In this document: positions 1 through 11,098 of the stretch, piece after piece | Layout: each line of letters starts with the position of its first letter | Position numbering within the stretch: the first letter of the stretch is position 1 | Position numbers and translations under genes: made by a program | DNA from: Bradyrhizobium sp. WSM471 | Lineage (GTDB): Bacteria; Pseudomonadota; Alphaproteobacteria; Rhizobiales; Xanthobacteraceae | Assembly (NCBI RefSeq): GCF_000244915.1 | Contig: NZ_CM001442.1 | Location: forward strand, 4,898,001-4,962,000 | DNA length: 64,000 bases | Reading direction: 5' to 3' | The notes under the pieces: generated by a model | The model's database searches: none | Told to the model about the DNA's origin: nothing | Seen by the model: only the letters and a program-made list of their open reading frames with translations

Positions 1-44
1 AGGATGAGGATGCGGCAGCTCAACGCAGATGGATGCAGCTGAGC

Positions 45-94
45 CTCCTCCCGAGGAGGCCGCGAAGCGGTCGTCTCGAAGGACGAGGCGCTCG
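45..94. repeat. short palindromic intergenic repeat (CTCGAAGGACGAGG type)
   Basis: The stretch has the same layout as the elements near 25.9 kb and 52.3 kb: a CCTC/GAGG-rich left part, a central GCGAAGCGG core and a right part reading CTCGAAGGACGAGG. Elements of this kind are dispersed in Bradyrhizobium intergenic regions. No coding function is apparent. The exact ends are uncertain. Confidence 0.45.
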
Positions 95-95
95 C

Positions 96-444
96 CCAGG
101 CGTCGCTGAGACGTCATATGCGAGAGCCTGACTGCTCAAGAGCAGAACGGCCACGCCGCGGTCAGATCAGCAATGTCGGGATATGGGAATGCCGGCAATA
201 CCCCGGCCTCAAGAGAACGAGGGCGTCGGCGAACACGTCAGGACCAGATTCCACGTTGGCCCGAAGACCGCCAGTGAAATTGCGGAGCCCTTACGGAGAA
301 CCGCACCGAACGAAGAAAACTTGTTTCTTCTGCCGGACCGGGCTTAGCGAGCGAACCCGCGAAGAGAACGATCCGACCGTTGACCTGATGTCTCGCCGAC
401 ACCCTCTATCGTCGACCAGAACCTTTTGAGAGGCGCTGATGACG
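96..444. other. no supported gene
   Basis: This stretch holds one open frame of 103 codons on the plus strand, starting near 118. Its product is rich in arginine, serine and proline, resembles no family I know and has no convincing ribosome binding site. A small perfect inverted repeat (GAAGAAA/TTTCTTC, 312-330) is present. I see no RNA gene or promoter that I can defend. Confidence 0.4.
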
Positions 445-467
445 TGCCGGCTCTCTAGGAGCCGGCA
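445..467 (-). terminator. hairpin downstream of the lysine-rich gene
   Basis: A perfect 9-bp inverted repeat (TGCCGGCTC / GAGCCGGCA) with a TCTAG loop lies 16 nt past the stop of the minus-strand lysine-rich gene. No U-tract follows it on the minus strand, so it may be a stabilising 3' hairpin and not a classical intrinsic terminator. Confidence 0.35.
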
Positions 468-483
468 ACTTCAAAAAGCGAAG

Positions 484-582
484 TTACTTCTTCTTGGCGA
501 CCTTGCGGGTCTTCTTCGCAGTCTTCTTCACTGCGCTCTTCGCCTTCTTCGCCTTCTTTGCCTTCTTAGCTTTCTTGGCCAT
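484..582 (-). CDS. lysine-rich histone-H1-like small protein
   Basis: The predicted product has 32 residues, of which 17 are lysine. It opens with MAKKAKKAKKAKKAK and ends RKVAKKK, the composition of the basic tails of histone-H1-like and HU-tail proteins. The DNA coding the first half is an imperfect tandem of 9-bp units (KKA per unit). The start is fixed by a good Shine-Dalgarno sequence, GGAGGG, four nucleotides before the ATG; a longer upstream frame to 666 lacks this support. A nonspecific DNA- or RNA-binding role in the nucleoid is inferred from composition only. It is flanked upstream by an unusual GCGA-rich non-coding block. Confidence 0.7.
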   Translation of the reverse strand: MAKKAKKAKKAKKAKSAVKKTAKKTRKVAKKK

Positions 583-1104
583 GTTGCCCTCCGATGTGTG
601 AGATGGCTTAATCGCTGCATGCAGTCGGGGATCGAGTGCACACTCATCCCGAATACACCAACACAACGAAAAAAACAGCGTCTCGCTTAAAGAAGTGTTG
701 ACGGCGAAACGCGCCTGCGCTGGCGAACGCGATGCAAACGGACTGCATGAGGTGTGCGCGCGATCGCAGAGAGTGCCCGCGGCATCGACCGTTGCAAAAG
801 ATGCGATTGTAGAAAAACACTATGCAGCAAGTATTTTCTTGCACGCGTGCATCGCGCGCGATCGTTGCAACGATGCATCCTGCCGATCGCGCGAGCGCCT
901 CGCGAAGGCGCTTCGCGGACTCTGAGTCGCGACTTTTGGCAACGAAAATATTTTCATGATTAACGGCGCGAGCGCTCGTCAGAGCGTGTGCAAGTCGCCG
1001 TTTTGCGCGAATCGCGTGACGGCGATTCGGTCGGCGTATCGCGTTCGATGCGGCTGAAGTTCGTCGCGGAGGATGCGCGCGAGCGTCGCATCGCGAACCG
1101 AAAG
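583..1104. other. non-coding block enriched in GCGA/TCGC with nested palindromes
   Basis: About 520 nt carry no credible gene. By eye roughly 16 GCGA and 12 TCGC tetramers fall between 690 and 1110, far above the few expected by chance. There are several perfect palindromes: TGCACGCGTGCA at 840-851, ATCGTTGCAACGAT at 861-874, and CGCGAAG/CTTCGCG at 901-917. All open frames crossing it give arginine-rich products without a recognisable fold. It probably includes the promoter of the minus-strand lysine-rich gene at its left end. Its function is unknown. Confidence 0.5.
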
Positions 1105-1133
1105 CGAGGTGACGACGCCTGTCCGTCACCTCG
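1105..1133 (-). terminator. probable terminator of the gatCAB operon
   Basis: A perfect 10-bp inverted repeat (CGAGGTGACG / CGTCACCTCG) with a 9-nt loop lies 15 nt past the gatB stop. On the minus strand the hairpin is followed by CTTT, a short U-run, so intrinsic termination is plausible but not strong. Confidence 0.55.
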
Positions 1134-1148
1134 TTCAAACGCGCGAGG

Positions 1149-2623
<1,475 letters not shown>

Positions 2624-2627
<4 letters not shown>

Positions 2628-2926
2628 GTCTTGCTCCCGAGCAGCGTGGCAGCGATCCGCTCCCACTCTGCCTGTAATGAATCATTTGCCGTGGGCTGGC
2701 CGGCCTGACGGTACCAGTAGCCGGCATTGCCGAGATCACCTTCGACGCGGTGCAGATAGGCGTGCACCCAGGCGGCGTCGCGACCATTGTCGTCCTGAAC
2801 GATTCTGTGCGCCTGGTCCCAGTCGCCCTTCGCAGCCCACCAGAGACCGGCGAGCGGCGCGTTCAGGTCCGGCGCCGGCGTAGCGCCGCCGAGGCTCGCG
2901 ATGAAAGCCGCGACATTCACCACCAT
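2624..2926 (-). CDS. conserved small protein embedded between gatA and gatB
   Basis: The gene encodes 100 residues and starts inside the end of gatA (the ATGGTGGTGA overlap of 10 nt). It stops inside the gatB start (ATGA). The sequence is neutral and soluble-looking, with tryptophan-rich segments ([23 protein letters not shown]) that suggest a small helical protein with a TPR-like WxxAKGDWDxAH pattern. The tight overlaps imply translational coupling with the amidotransferase, so an accessory role or a simple hitchhiking ORF are both possible. I do not recognise a named family. Confidence 0.85.
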
Positions 2927-4392
2927 TTCGCCGGCGTGAAGCGGCCGGCGGCCTGCTCGATCACCTCGCCGAGCGAGAACAGCGTCTCCTCGTCAAAGGG
3001 ACGGCCGATCAGCTGCAGGCCGAGCGGCAGGCCCTGCGCGTCCTTGCCGGCGGGCACGGCGATGCCCGGCAGGCCCGCCATGTTCACGGTGACCGTGAAA
3101 ATGTCGTTGAGGTACATCTCGACGGGGTCCGCGCCGCCTTTCTCGCCGATGCCGAACGCCGCCGACGGCGTCGCCGGCGTCAGGATCGCGTCGACGCCCT
3201 TGGCGAAGCAATCCTCAAAGTCCTTCTTGATCAGCGTGCGCACCTTCTGGGCGCGCAAATAATAGGCGTCGTAATAGCCGGCCGAGAGCACGTAGGTGCC
3301 GATCATGACGCGGCGCTTCACCTCGGCGCCAAAACCTTCTGCGCGGGTGTTCTCGTAGAGTTCGTTGATGTTCCGGCCCTGCTCGCGCAGGCCGAAGCGC
3401 ACGCCGTCGTAGCGCGCGAGGTTTGAGGACGCCTCCGCCGGGGCCACGATGTAGTAGGCCGGCAACGCGTATTTGGTGTGCGGCAGAGACACTTCGACGA
3501 GCTCGGCGCCGGCCGCCTTCAGCCAGGCCGCACCCGCTTCCCAAAGCTTTTCGATCTCGGCGGGCATGCCGTCGAGACGGTATTCCCTGGGAATGCCGAT
3601 CTTCATGCCCTTCACGGACTTGCCGATCGCAGCCTCGTAGTCCGGCACGGCCATGTCGACGGAGGTCGTGTCCTTCGGATCGTGACCGGCCATCGAGCGC
3701 AGCAGCATCGCGGCATCGCGCGTGCTGCGCGCGATCGGACCGGCCTGGTCGAGCGAGGAGGCAAAGGCCACGATGCCCCAGCGCGAGCAGCGGCCATAGG
3801 TCGGCTTGATGCCGACGGTCGCGGTGAACGCCGCCGGCTGGCGGATCGAGCCGCCGGTGTCGGTCGCGGTCGCGCCCATGCACAGCAGCGCCGCCACGGC
3901 CGAGGCCGAGCCGCCGGATGAGCCGCCCGGCACCAGCGTCGTGTTACTTCCGTCGCGCCGCCAGGGATTGCCGACCGGGCCGAAGCACGAGGTCTCGTTC
4001 GACGAGCCCATCGCGAACTCATCATTGTTGAGCTTGCCCAGCATCACCGCGCCGTCGCGCCACAGCTGCGAGGTAATCGTGGACTCGTAGGTCGGCACGA
4101 AATTGCCGAGGATTTTCGAGCACGCGGTGGTGCGCACGCCCTTGGTCGCGAACAGGTCCTTGATGCCGAGCGGAATGCCGGCAAGCGGCCCCGCATCGCC
4201 CTTCCCGATCCTGGCGTCCGCTTCGCGCGCCATGGTCCGCGCCTGGTCCGGCGTCTCCATGACGAAAGCATTGAGCACGCGCGCGGCTTCGATCGCGTTC
4301 AGATGCGCGTCGGTCAGCTCGAGGGACGTGAAAGTCTTGGCCGCGAGGCCCTTGCGGGCCTCGGCCAGCGTCAGCGATGTCAAATCGGTCAT
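2917..4392 (-). CDS. gatA: Asp-tRNA(Asn)/Glu-tRNA(Gln) amidotransferase subunit GatA
   Basis: GatA is the amidase-signature subunit that hydrolyses glutamine and channels ammonia to GatB. The product has 491 residues. The Lys-cisSer-Ser triad is visible as Lys78 ([10 protein letters not shown]), Ser158 ([10 protein letters not shown]) and Ser182 ([12 protein letters not shown]). The ATG overlaps the stop of the upstream small gene by four nucleotides (ATGA), and the 3' end overlaps the next small gene by ten, so all five genes of the cluster read as one transcript. The length and all motifs are intact, and no alternative assignment as a generic amidase is needed given gatC and gatB alongside. 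Confidence 0.97.
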   Translation of the reverse strand: MTDLTSLTLAEARKGLAAKTFTSLELTDAHLNAIEAARVLNAFVMETPDQARTMAREADARIGKGDAGPLAGIPLGIKDLFATKGVRTTACSKILGNFVPTYESTITSQLWRDGAVMLGKLNNDEFAMGSSNETSCFGPVGNPWRRDGSNTTLVPGGSSGGSASAVAALLCMGATATDTGGSIRQPAAFTATVGIKPTYGRCSRWGIVAFASSLDQAGPIARSTRDAAMLLRSMAGHDPKDTTSVDMAVPDYEAAIGKSVKGMKIGIPREYRLDGMPAEIEKLWEAGAAWLKAAGAELVEVSLPHTKYALPAYYIVAPAEASSNLARYDGVRFGLREQGRNINELYENTRAEGFGAEVKRRVMIGTYVLSAGYYDAYYLRAQKVRTLIKKDFEDCFAKGVDAILTPATPSAAFGIGEKGGADPVEMYLNDIFTVTVNMAGLPGIAVPAGKDAQGLPLGLQLIGRPFDEETLFSLGEVIEQAAGRFTPAKWW

Positions 4393-4601
4393 TTATTGAT
4401 CGGGCTGCAAAAGAAGGGAGACAGGGACTTGTCGTTGGCCGGGTCGTCTTTTTTGGCGGCCGCTTTCGCAGCCGCCTCGATCTCGTCGAGCACGGCATTG
4501 ACGGCGACGTTCGGATCGGCAGCCTTGCCCTGCCGCTCCATCTTGTCGAGATAGTTCATGTAGGCCTGATAGGCCTTCTCGTCGTCGCAAAGCATGCACA
4601 T
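4389..4601 (-). CDS. small CxxC protein between gatC and gatA
   Basis: The product has 70 residues and begins [20 protein letters not shown], with a CxxC pair at residues 2-5 and a further cysteine near the end (FFCSP). The middle is an alanine/lysine/glutamate-rich helix. The stop overlaps the gatA ATG (ATGA) and the gene lies 18 nt after gatC. The AGGACC upstream is a modest ribosome binding site, and a start at the second Met is possible. The cysteines could bind a metal, but three are not enough to claim a zinc finger. I know no name for it. Coupling with gatA suggests co-expression with the amidotransferase. Confidence 0.8.
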   Translation of the reverse strand: MCMLCDDEKAYQAYMNYLDKMERQGKAADPNVAVNAVLDEIEAAAKAAAKKDDPANDKSLSPFFCSPINK

Positions 4602-4619
4602 CGGACTTGGTCCTAAGAA

Positions 4620-6061
<1,442 letters not shown>

Positions 6062-6078
6062 GGTTGTTCTCTCGCAGT

Positions 6079-7056
6079 TTAGGCGGACACGCTGGAATTA
6101 CGCCGGCCGGCTAGCAGTTGCCCGGCCTCGGTCGCGATACGTTCGACGATTTCGGCGGCCGTCGGAATATCATGGATCAGGCCGACCGCCTCGCCCGCGA
6201 TCACCGCGGCGATGTCGAAATTCCCGGCGGCCTTCGCAGCCGCATAGTCGGGCCCGACTGCGGCGACATTCTGCATCAGTTCGACCTCGCGGCCGATCCA
6301 GCGTCTGGCGTGATCGTTGACTAGGCACCGGCCGGTAAACGGCGCGGGCCAGACATTGTTGCGGGAGAGATCGAAAATGATGCCCCGCACCGTTGCGCCA
6401 CTATCTGCCGCGCAGATGCGCCGCTTGGCCTCGTCTGCGCCATCGGCCTCCTGGCTCGCGTAGAAGCGCGTGCCGAGCAGCACGCCGCTTGCACCGAGCA
6501 TCATCATGGCCGCAAGTCCCCGCCCGTCGGCAATACCGCCGGCCGCAACCACCGGCACACGACCCGCGGCAAGATCGACGATTGCCGGGACGAGATCGAT
6601 CGTGGTGCGCGAAGCGCCGTGACCGCCGGCCTCCGTCCCCTGTGCGATCAGGACATCGGCGCCCGCATCGAGCGCTTGCCGCGCCATCGTCTCGTCCTGC
6701 ACCTGGCAGATCAGGCGTGCACCGGCGCATTTGATGCTGGCGGCGAAGGGTGCGGGATCGCCGAACGACAACATGATCGCGGACGGGTTTGCGGCGAGCG
6801 CGATATCGAGAAGTTCGGGTCGCTTGGCGAGGCTCCAAGTTATAAAGCCGATCCCGAACGGCGCCTTCATGCCAGCGAGCTTGGCAATCTCCTGCTCCAG
6901 CCAAATCCTCTCGCCGTAGCCGCCGCCCAGGATGCCGAAGCCGCCGGCACGGCTCACCGCCGCGACGAGGCGGCTGCCTGCCACGACGTCCATCGGCGCC
7001 AGCAAAATCGGATGCTCAATCTCCAACAGCGTGGTCAGCGACGTCGCGATCGGCAT
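6079..7056 (-). CDS. nitronate monooxygenase family flavoprotein, second paralogue
   Basis: The product has 325 residues of the same FMN-binding TIM-barrel family as its downstream neighbour: HPILLAPMDVVAGSRLVAAV at the N-terminus, EAGGHGA for phosphate binding, AAGGIADGRGLAAMMMLGA and the conserved GTRFYASQEA. It also carries LSRNNVWPAPFTGRCL, typical of the bacterial branch. It is the first gene of the two-gene operon and is transcribed away from the LysR gene at 7154. Nitronate detoxification is the best family-based guess, and no substrate can be read from the sequence. Confidence 0.85.
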   Translation of the reverse strand: MPIATSLTTLLEIEHPILLAPMDVVAGSRLVAAVSRAGGFGILGGGYGERIWLEQEIAKLAGMKAPFGIGFITWSLAKRPELLDIALAANPSAIMLSFGDPAPFAASIKCAGARLICQVQDETMARQALDAGADVLIAQGTEAGGHGASRTTIDLVPAIVDLAAGRVPVVAAGGIADGRGLAAMMMLGASGVLLGTRFYASQEADGADEAKRRICAADSGATVRGIIFDLSRNNVWPAPFTGRCLVNDHARRWIGREVELMQNVAAVGPDYAAAKAAGNFDIAAVIAGEAVGLIHDIPTAAEIVERIATEAGQLLAGRRNSSVSA

Positions 7057-7091
7057 GGCTCCTCCCAGGTCTGGACAGGGAGACTAGGCGC

Positions 7092-7117
7092 GAATACCAT
7101 TCTCTGAAATTGAATTC
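7092..7117. promoter_or_regulatory. candidate LysR-type operator with GAAT/ATTC half-sites
   Basis: Between the divergent nitronate monooxygenase and lysR genes lie GAAT-N3-ATTC (7092-7102), ATTC-N9-GAAT (7099-7115) and the palindrome GAATTC (7112-7117). LysR regulators usually bind interrupted dyads (T-N11-A) in the shared promoter of a divergent target, so this array is the natural candidate. This is inference from position and symmetry. Confidence 0.4.
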
Positions 7118-7153
7118 TTGCGAACGCTGCCATCTCAAAAGAGAAACGATATT

Positions 7154-8044
7154 ATGGAACTCAGCGACATCCAGACCTTCGCTGCCGTCGCCCGTACCGG
7201 GGGCATCACCCGTGCTGCCGAAGAGCTCAACACGGTGCAGTCGAACGTCACCCAGCGCGTGAAGGCGCTGGAAGCCGAGATCGGCACGCCGCTGTTCGAA
7301 CGCCATAGCCGCGGCATGACCCTGACCGGCGCGGGCAAGCGCCTCTTGCCCTACGCGCAACGGATGTCCGCACTAGCGCGCGAGGCCGTGCTCGCCGCCT
7401 GCGACGACGGCGAGCCCAAGGGACCGCTCGCGATCGGCTCGATGGAAACGACCGCGGCGGTGCGGCTGCCGCCATTGCTCGCGGACTTTCATCACCGCTT
7501 TCCCGCCGTCCGGCTGAGCCTGCGCACCGCGCCCACCGCCGACCTCGTCGCTTGCGTGCTCGAAGGCACGCTCGACGGCGCCTTCGTCGCAGGTCCGATC
7601 GCGCATGCAGATCTCACCGCGACAAGCGCGTTCCGCGAAGAGCTGGTGCTGGTGAGCGCGCGGCGCTGGGCCACGCTCGCCGAGCTGCGCGCCGGCACGC
7701 CGGAATCCGGTCCAACCGCGCTGGCGTTCCGCACCGGCTGCACCTACCGGCAGCGGCTGGAACAGATCTTTGTCGAGTTCGGCTGGCCGTCGGCCGCACG
7801 CTTCGAGCTCGGCACGCTCGACGGCATGATCGGCTGTGTCGCCGCCGACATGGGCGTGACGCTGCTGCCGCGCGCCGTGGTCGAACGCAGTGCGATCAAC
7901 GGCAGCGTGTCGATCCACGCGCTGAGCCATTCGCACGCGCAGGTCGAGACGCTCTTCATCCAGCGTCGTGCCGGACATCAAACCAGCGCGCTGAACGGGT
8001 TTGCCGCCTGCCTCAAGCAAGACGACGAGGTCATCGCGGCCTGA
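7154..8044 (+). CDS. LysR family transcriptional regulator
   Basis: The product has 296 residues. Residues 1-60 form the winged helix-turn-helix (MELSDIQTFAAVARTGGITR, then ELNTVQSNVTQRVKALEAE), followed by a periplasmic-binding-protein-like effector domain that begins near LAIGSMETTAAVRLP. The ATG at 7154 gives the canonical LysR N-terminus; an upstream TTG at 7118 would add twelve unnatural residues. The gene diverges from two nitronate monooxygenase genes, so it probably controls them and itself. The C-terminal domain keeps the CTYRQRLEQIF segment of the CysL/GltC-like group. The effector is unknown. Confidence 0.92.
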   Translation: MELSDIQTFAAVARTGGITRAAEELNTVQSNVTQRVKALEAEIGTPLFERHSRGMTLTGAGKRLLPYAQRMSALAREAVLAACDDGEPKGPLAIGSMETTAAVRLPPLLADFHHRFPAVRLSLRTAPTADLVACVLEGTLDGAFVAGPIAHADLTATSAFREELVLVSARRWATLAELRAGTPESGPTALAFRTGCTYRQRLEQIFVEFGWPSAARFELGTLDGMIGCVAADMGVTLLPRAVVERSAINGSVSIHALSHSHAQVETLFIQRRAGHQTSALNGFAACLKQDDEVIAA

Positions 8045-8259
8045 ATACCAGCGCGTTCCACCGCGCGAAATTCAATGTCACAAATGTGTCGCACTTAATT
8101 CAATCGACGCTGCGCGCGGTGAGTGCTGCGTTCAGCCGCCGCAGCATGGCCCCCCAAAAAGTTTTGAAGCCCGCGGCTTTTCTACGTTAGGATGAGCGAC
8201 TGGCCAGCGCGAAATCATAACGAAGCCAAACATCGGCAAAAACATCGGGAGGACTATCG

Positions 8260-9195
8260 ATGCGCAATACGCTCGTGTTGTGCTGTGTCGCCGCGTTGTC
8301 TGCGACGATCGAAACAGCAAGCGCCCAGGACTGGACCAAGTCGAAATGGGGACCGAACGACGAGATCGGTGCCGCCAACTACATGACGCCCGAACTCGTG
8401 CTGAAGGCTGCATCTCTGGTGAAGACCGGAAAGACCTACGCACTCGGCATTCCCGTTACACCACAAACGCCCGCCTATCCGCCGCGCGCATTCAAGCTCA
8501 CCATCGTGCAACCCGGACAGGCCGGCATCCCGGGTCTCGGTCCCAACAAGGCGACCTACAACGACGATATCCTGGACACCTGGGTCGGCATCGGCAGCCA
8601 GATCGACGGCCTCGGCCATCTCGGCGTCGAGCACGTCTATTACAACGGCAACAAGCTCGCCGACTTCGCCGACCCGAACGGGTTGAAGAAGCTCGGGATC
8701 GAGAAGGTCCCGCCGATCGTGACCCGCGGCGTGCTGCTCGACATGGCGGCCTATTACGGCACCGACATCGTGAAGGAAGGCACCGCCTTCAACGTCAAGG
8801 AGATCGACGAGGTTGCCAAGAAGCAGGGCGTCGAGATCCGCCAGGGCGACGTCGTCATCTTCCACACCGGCTGGCTCAGCCTGATCGGCAAGGACGACAA
8901 GCGCTATTCGGCCGGAGAGCCCGGTCTCGGCGTCGAAGGCGCAAAATACCTGACCAGCAAGGGTGTCGTCGCGATCGGTGCCGACACCTGGGCGCTCGAG
9001 GTGCTGCCGTTCGAATCCAAGAACGTGTTCGAGGTGCACCAGATCCTGCTCGCGATGAACGGGACCTACATCCTCGAGAACATGGACACGGCCGCGCTCG
9101 CCCGAGACAAGGGCTACGAATTCCTGTTCGTGCTGGGCCAGCCGCGCTGGACCGGCGGCGTGCAGGCGATGATCAACCCGATCGCGATCCGTTGA
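8260..9195 (+). CDS. secreted cyclase family protein (kynurenine formamidase-like fold)
   Basis: The product has 311 residues. The first 22 form a signal peptide ending in ASA, so a periplasmic location is expected. The rest matches the metal-dependent cyclase family (PF04199): WGPNDEIGAANYMTP near the start, GIGSQIDGLGHLGV with the metal-binding aspartate/histidine cluster, and GDVVIFHTGW. Family members include kynurenine formamidase and isatin hydrolase. A strong GGGAGG precedes the ATG by nine nucleotides. It stands alone, so the physiological substrate is not indicated by context. Confidence 0.88.
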   Translation: MRNTLVLCCVAALSATIETASAQDWTKSKWGPNDEIGAANYMTPELVLKAASLVKTGKTYALGIPVTPQTPAYPPRAFKLTIVQPGQAGIPGLGPNKATYNDDILDTWVGIGSQIDGLGHLGVEHVYYNGNKLADFADPNGLKKLGIEKVPPIVTRGVLLDMAAYYGTDIVKEGTAFNVKEIDEVAKKQGVEIRQGDVVIFHTGWLSLIGKDDKRYSAGEPGLGVEGAKYLTSKGVVAIGADTWALEVLPFESKNVFEVHQILLAMNGTYILENMDTAALARDKGYEFLFVLGQPRWTGGVQAMINPIAIR

Positions 9196-9202
9196 TCCGA
9201 TA

Positions 9203-9242
9203 CCGGGCGAGGAGCCTGCAGTCCGCAGACGCCCTCGCCCGG
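9203..9242. terminator. bidirectional hairpin terminator between convergent genes
   Basis: A perfect 10-bp inverted repeat (CCGGGCGAGG / CCTCGCCCGG) encloses a second small stem (CTGC/GCAG). It lies exactly between the cyclase gene stop and the stop of the convergent membrane-protein gene. There is no long U-tract. Confidence 0.6.
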
Positions 9243-9243
9243 C

Positions 9244-9462
9244 CTATCTCTCCGGCCTGAGATGCCACCGCCGCAGCGCCACGACGGCCCAGATCGCCTC
9301 GACCACGCCGAACGGCCAGGCCCCTTGCAGGAAGCCGTAAGCCGAACCGAGCACGCAGGACATTGCGAACAGCAGCACGAACCAGTGGCTGCGGTCTTCC
9401 AGAGCGTAAGTGACCAGCATGGCTGTCACGGCGAACAAGCCGAATAATGTCAGCGCATCCAT
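9244..9462 (-). CDS. small two-to-three-pass membrane protein
   Basis: The product has 72 residues with hydrophobic segments at about 3-20, 28-45 and 48-63 and a basic C-terminus (RRWHLRPER). The DRSHWFVLLFAMSCVLGSAY and FLQGAWPFGVVEAIWAVVAL segments resemble small conserved membrane proteins of Bradyrhizobium and relatives that lack a function. The start overlaps no other gene; the divergent ruvX begins 46 nt away. I do not recognise a role. Confidence 0.75.
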   Translation of the reverse strand: MDALTLFGLFAVTAMLVTYALEDRSHWFVLLFAMSCVLGSAYGFLQGAWPFGVVEAIWAVVALRRWHLRPER

Positions 9463-9508
9463 GTTCCGGGTTCACTCCGCAGCGCGACGCGTGATATGCG
9501 CTAATCCC

Positions 9509-10000
9509 ATGCCGGCTCTTATCCTGCCTCTCGTCGATGCTGCAACCCACTGGCCCGAACGCGGCGGGTTGGTCGGCCTTGATCTGGGTACCAAGACCAT
9601 TGGCGTTGCCGTGTCCAATCCGGACCGTCGGTTGGCGACCGGCGTCGAGACGATCCAGCGCAAGGCGTTCAAGCAGGATGCCGCTCGGCTGCTCGCGATT
9701 GCCAGTGAACGCAAGGCCGTCGGCTTCGTGCTCGGCCTGCCCATCAACATGGACGGCAGCGAGGGCCCGCGCGCGCAATCCACCCGGGCCTTTGCTCGCA
9801 ACCTCGCCGGCCTGACCGCGCTGCCGATCGGCCTCTGGGACGAGCGCCTGTCGACCGCCGCGGTCGAGCGCGAACTGATCGGCATGGACGTCAGCCGCGC
9901 CAAGCGCGCCGAAGTGATCGACGAGCACGCCGCGATCTTCATCCTGCAAGGCGCGCTCGACCGCCTCGCCAATCTGCGCGCAGCCCCGGGGCCTGACTGA
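9509..10000 (+). CDS. ruvX: RuvX/YqgF family Holliday-junction resolvase-like protein
   Basis: YqgF proteins have an RNase H fold and act in 16S rRNA 5' maturation, with a proposed Holliday junction resolvase role. The 163-residue product shows GLDLGTKTIGVAVSNP (the first catalytic aspartate), FVLGLPINMDGSEGPRAQ, LWDERLSTAAVERELI (the catalytic glutamate region) and the final DEHAAIFILQGALD helix carrying the last acidic residue. The ATG at 9509 gives the normal length; an upstream frame to 9410 is not supported. The transporter gene follows after three nucleotides. Confidence 0.93.
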   Translation: MPALILPLVDAATHWPERGGLVGLDLGTKTIGVAVSNPDRRLATGVETIQRKAFKQDAARLLAIASERKAVGFVLGLPINMDGSEGPRAQSTRAFARNLAGLTALPIGLWDERLSTAAVERELIGMDVSRAKRAEVIDEHAAIFILQGALDRLANLRAAPGPD

Positions 10001-10003
10001 TCC

Positions 10004-11098
10004 ATGGCCGTCGTGATCGCGGCGCTCCTCCCCGTCTTTATCCTGATCGTCCTTGGCGTGGTGCTGAAGCGCACGCTGATGCGGCTCGATACGCAATGGA
10101 ACGGGCTGGAGCGGCTGACCTATTTCGTGCTGTTTCCGATGCTGCTGATCCAGACGCTGGTGAAGGCCGACTTGTCCAAGGTCCCGGTCGCAGGCGTCGG
10201 CGGCGCGCTGCTGCTCTCGGCGCTCGCGATGTCGCTGCTCTGCCTCGCGCTCCGCCCGGCCCTGTCGCGGCTCGATATCGACGGCCCCGCCTTCACCTCG
10301 ATCTTCCAGGGCGCGATCCGCTGGCAGACCTATGTGGCGCTGTCCGTTTCCGCCAATATGTTCGGCGAGGTCGGGCTGGCGCTCGCCTCCGTCGCGATGG
10401 TGGCGATCATTCCGCTGGTCAACGTCCTCAGCGTCGCGGTGCTCGCCCACTACGCAGCGCCGGAGAAGCAATCCGCGCGCACCGTTGTCATGACGGTTGT
10501 CCGCAATCCCCTGATCTGGGCCTGCGTGATCGGGCTCGTCGTCAACGTCATCCATCTGCCCCTGCCGAAGATCTGGCATGAGGTGGCGGACGCACTTGGC
10601 CGCTCCTCGCTCGCCATCGGCCTGCTCGTCACGGGCGCCGGCCTGCATCTTGAAGGCCTTTTGCGCCCCAGCACGGGTGCCGCTATCGGCGTGGTGTTCA
10701 AGCTGGTGCTGATGCCCGTGATCGCGCTGGTGCTCGCCGTCTGGTTCGGACTGTCCGGCGACAGCCTCGCGATCGTCGCGATCTGCGCCGCGGTGCCGAC
10801 CTCGACCAGCGCCTATGTGCTGGCCCGCCAGATGGGCGGCGATGCACCGCTACTGGCGCAGATCATCACGCTGCAGACGATTTTGGCGGCGATCACCATG
10901 CCGATCGCGATCGCGCTGGTGGCCCAGAACTCGTCATTGCGAGGAGCTCTTGCGACGAAGCAATCCAGACTGTCTCCGCCGAAAGATTCTGGATTGCTTC
11001 GCTTCGCTCGCAATGACGGAGTATGGGGCCTCAGCTCCCCAACCACATCGTCAGCACCACCGCCGTCAGATTGTTCAGCGCATGCAGCACGATCGTGA
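10004..11098 (+). CDS. AEC family (auxin efflux carrier type) transporter with repeat-derived C-terminus
   Basis: The product has 364 residues. Residues 1-309 are a ten-helix AEC transporter (FVLFPMLLIQTLVKADLS, the central helix break PLINAC-like region at VRNPLIWACVIGLVV, and AAVPTSTSAYVLARQMGG). These carriers export or import small carboxylates or similar metabolites. From about residue 310 the frame runs into a palindromic repeat (10932-11018), encoding SLRGALATKQSRL and SGLLRFARNDG. It then runs antisense into the 3' end of the convergent CPBP gene before stopping at 11098. The native C-terminus was therefore replaced by repeat DNA, but all membrane helices appear intact. Confidence 0.88.
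   Translation: MAVVIAALLPVFILIVLGVVLKRTLMRLDTQWNGLERLTYFVLFPMLLIQTLVKADLSKVPVAGVGGALLLSALAMSLLCLALRPALSRLDIDGPAFTSIFQGAIRWQTYVALSVSANMFGEVGLALASVAMVAIIPLVNVLSVAVLAHYAAPEKQSARTVVMTVVRNPLIWACVIGLVVNVIHLPLPKIWHEVADALGRSSLAIGLLVTGAGLHLEGLLRPSTGAAIGVVFKLVLMPVIALVLAVWFGLSGDSLAIVAICAAVPTSTSAYVLARQMGGDAPLLAQIITLQTILAAITMPIAIALVAQNSSLRGALATKQSRLSPPKDSGLLRFARNDGVWGLSSPTTSSAPPPSDCSAHAARS
10932..11018. repeat. palindromic repeat element inside the AEC transporter 3' end
   Basis: The 87-nt element begins CGTCATTGCGAGGAGC and ends CGCTCGCAATGACG. It contains the inverted arms GAAGCAATCCAGA and TCTGGATTGCTTC around a short centre. This is a common dispersed Bradyrhizobium intergenic repeat. Here it is read through in frame by the transporter gene. 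Confidence 0.8.

Noticed and set aside
118..429. 103-codon plus-strand ORF at the left end
   Set aside because: The product has a biased Arg/Ser/Pro composition, no family resemblance and no ribosome binding site.
644..1138. 164-codon minus-strand ORF and several plus-strand ORFs over the GCGA-rich block
   Set aside because: Arginine-rich translations in several frames at once are what a TCGC/GCGA-rich non-coding sequence produces; none has a fold or a ribosome binding site.
9173..10648. 491-codon minus-strand ORF
   Set aside because: It covers ruvX and the AEC transporter in antisense; the real genes have clear families.
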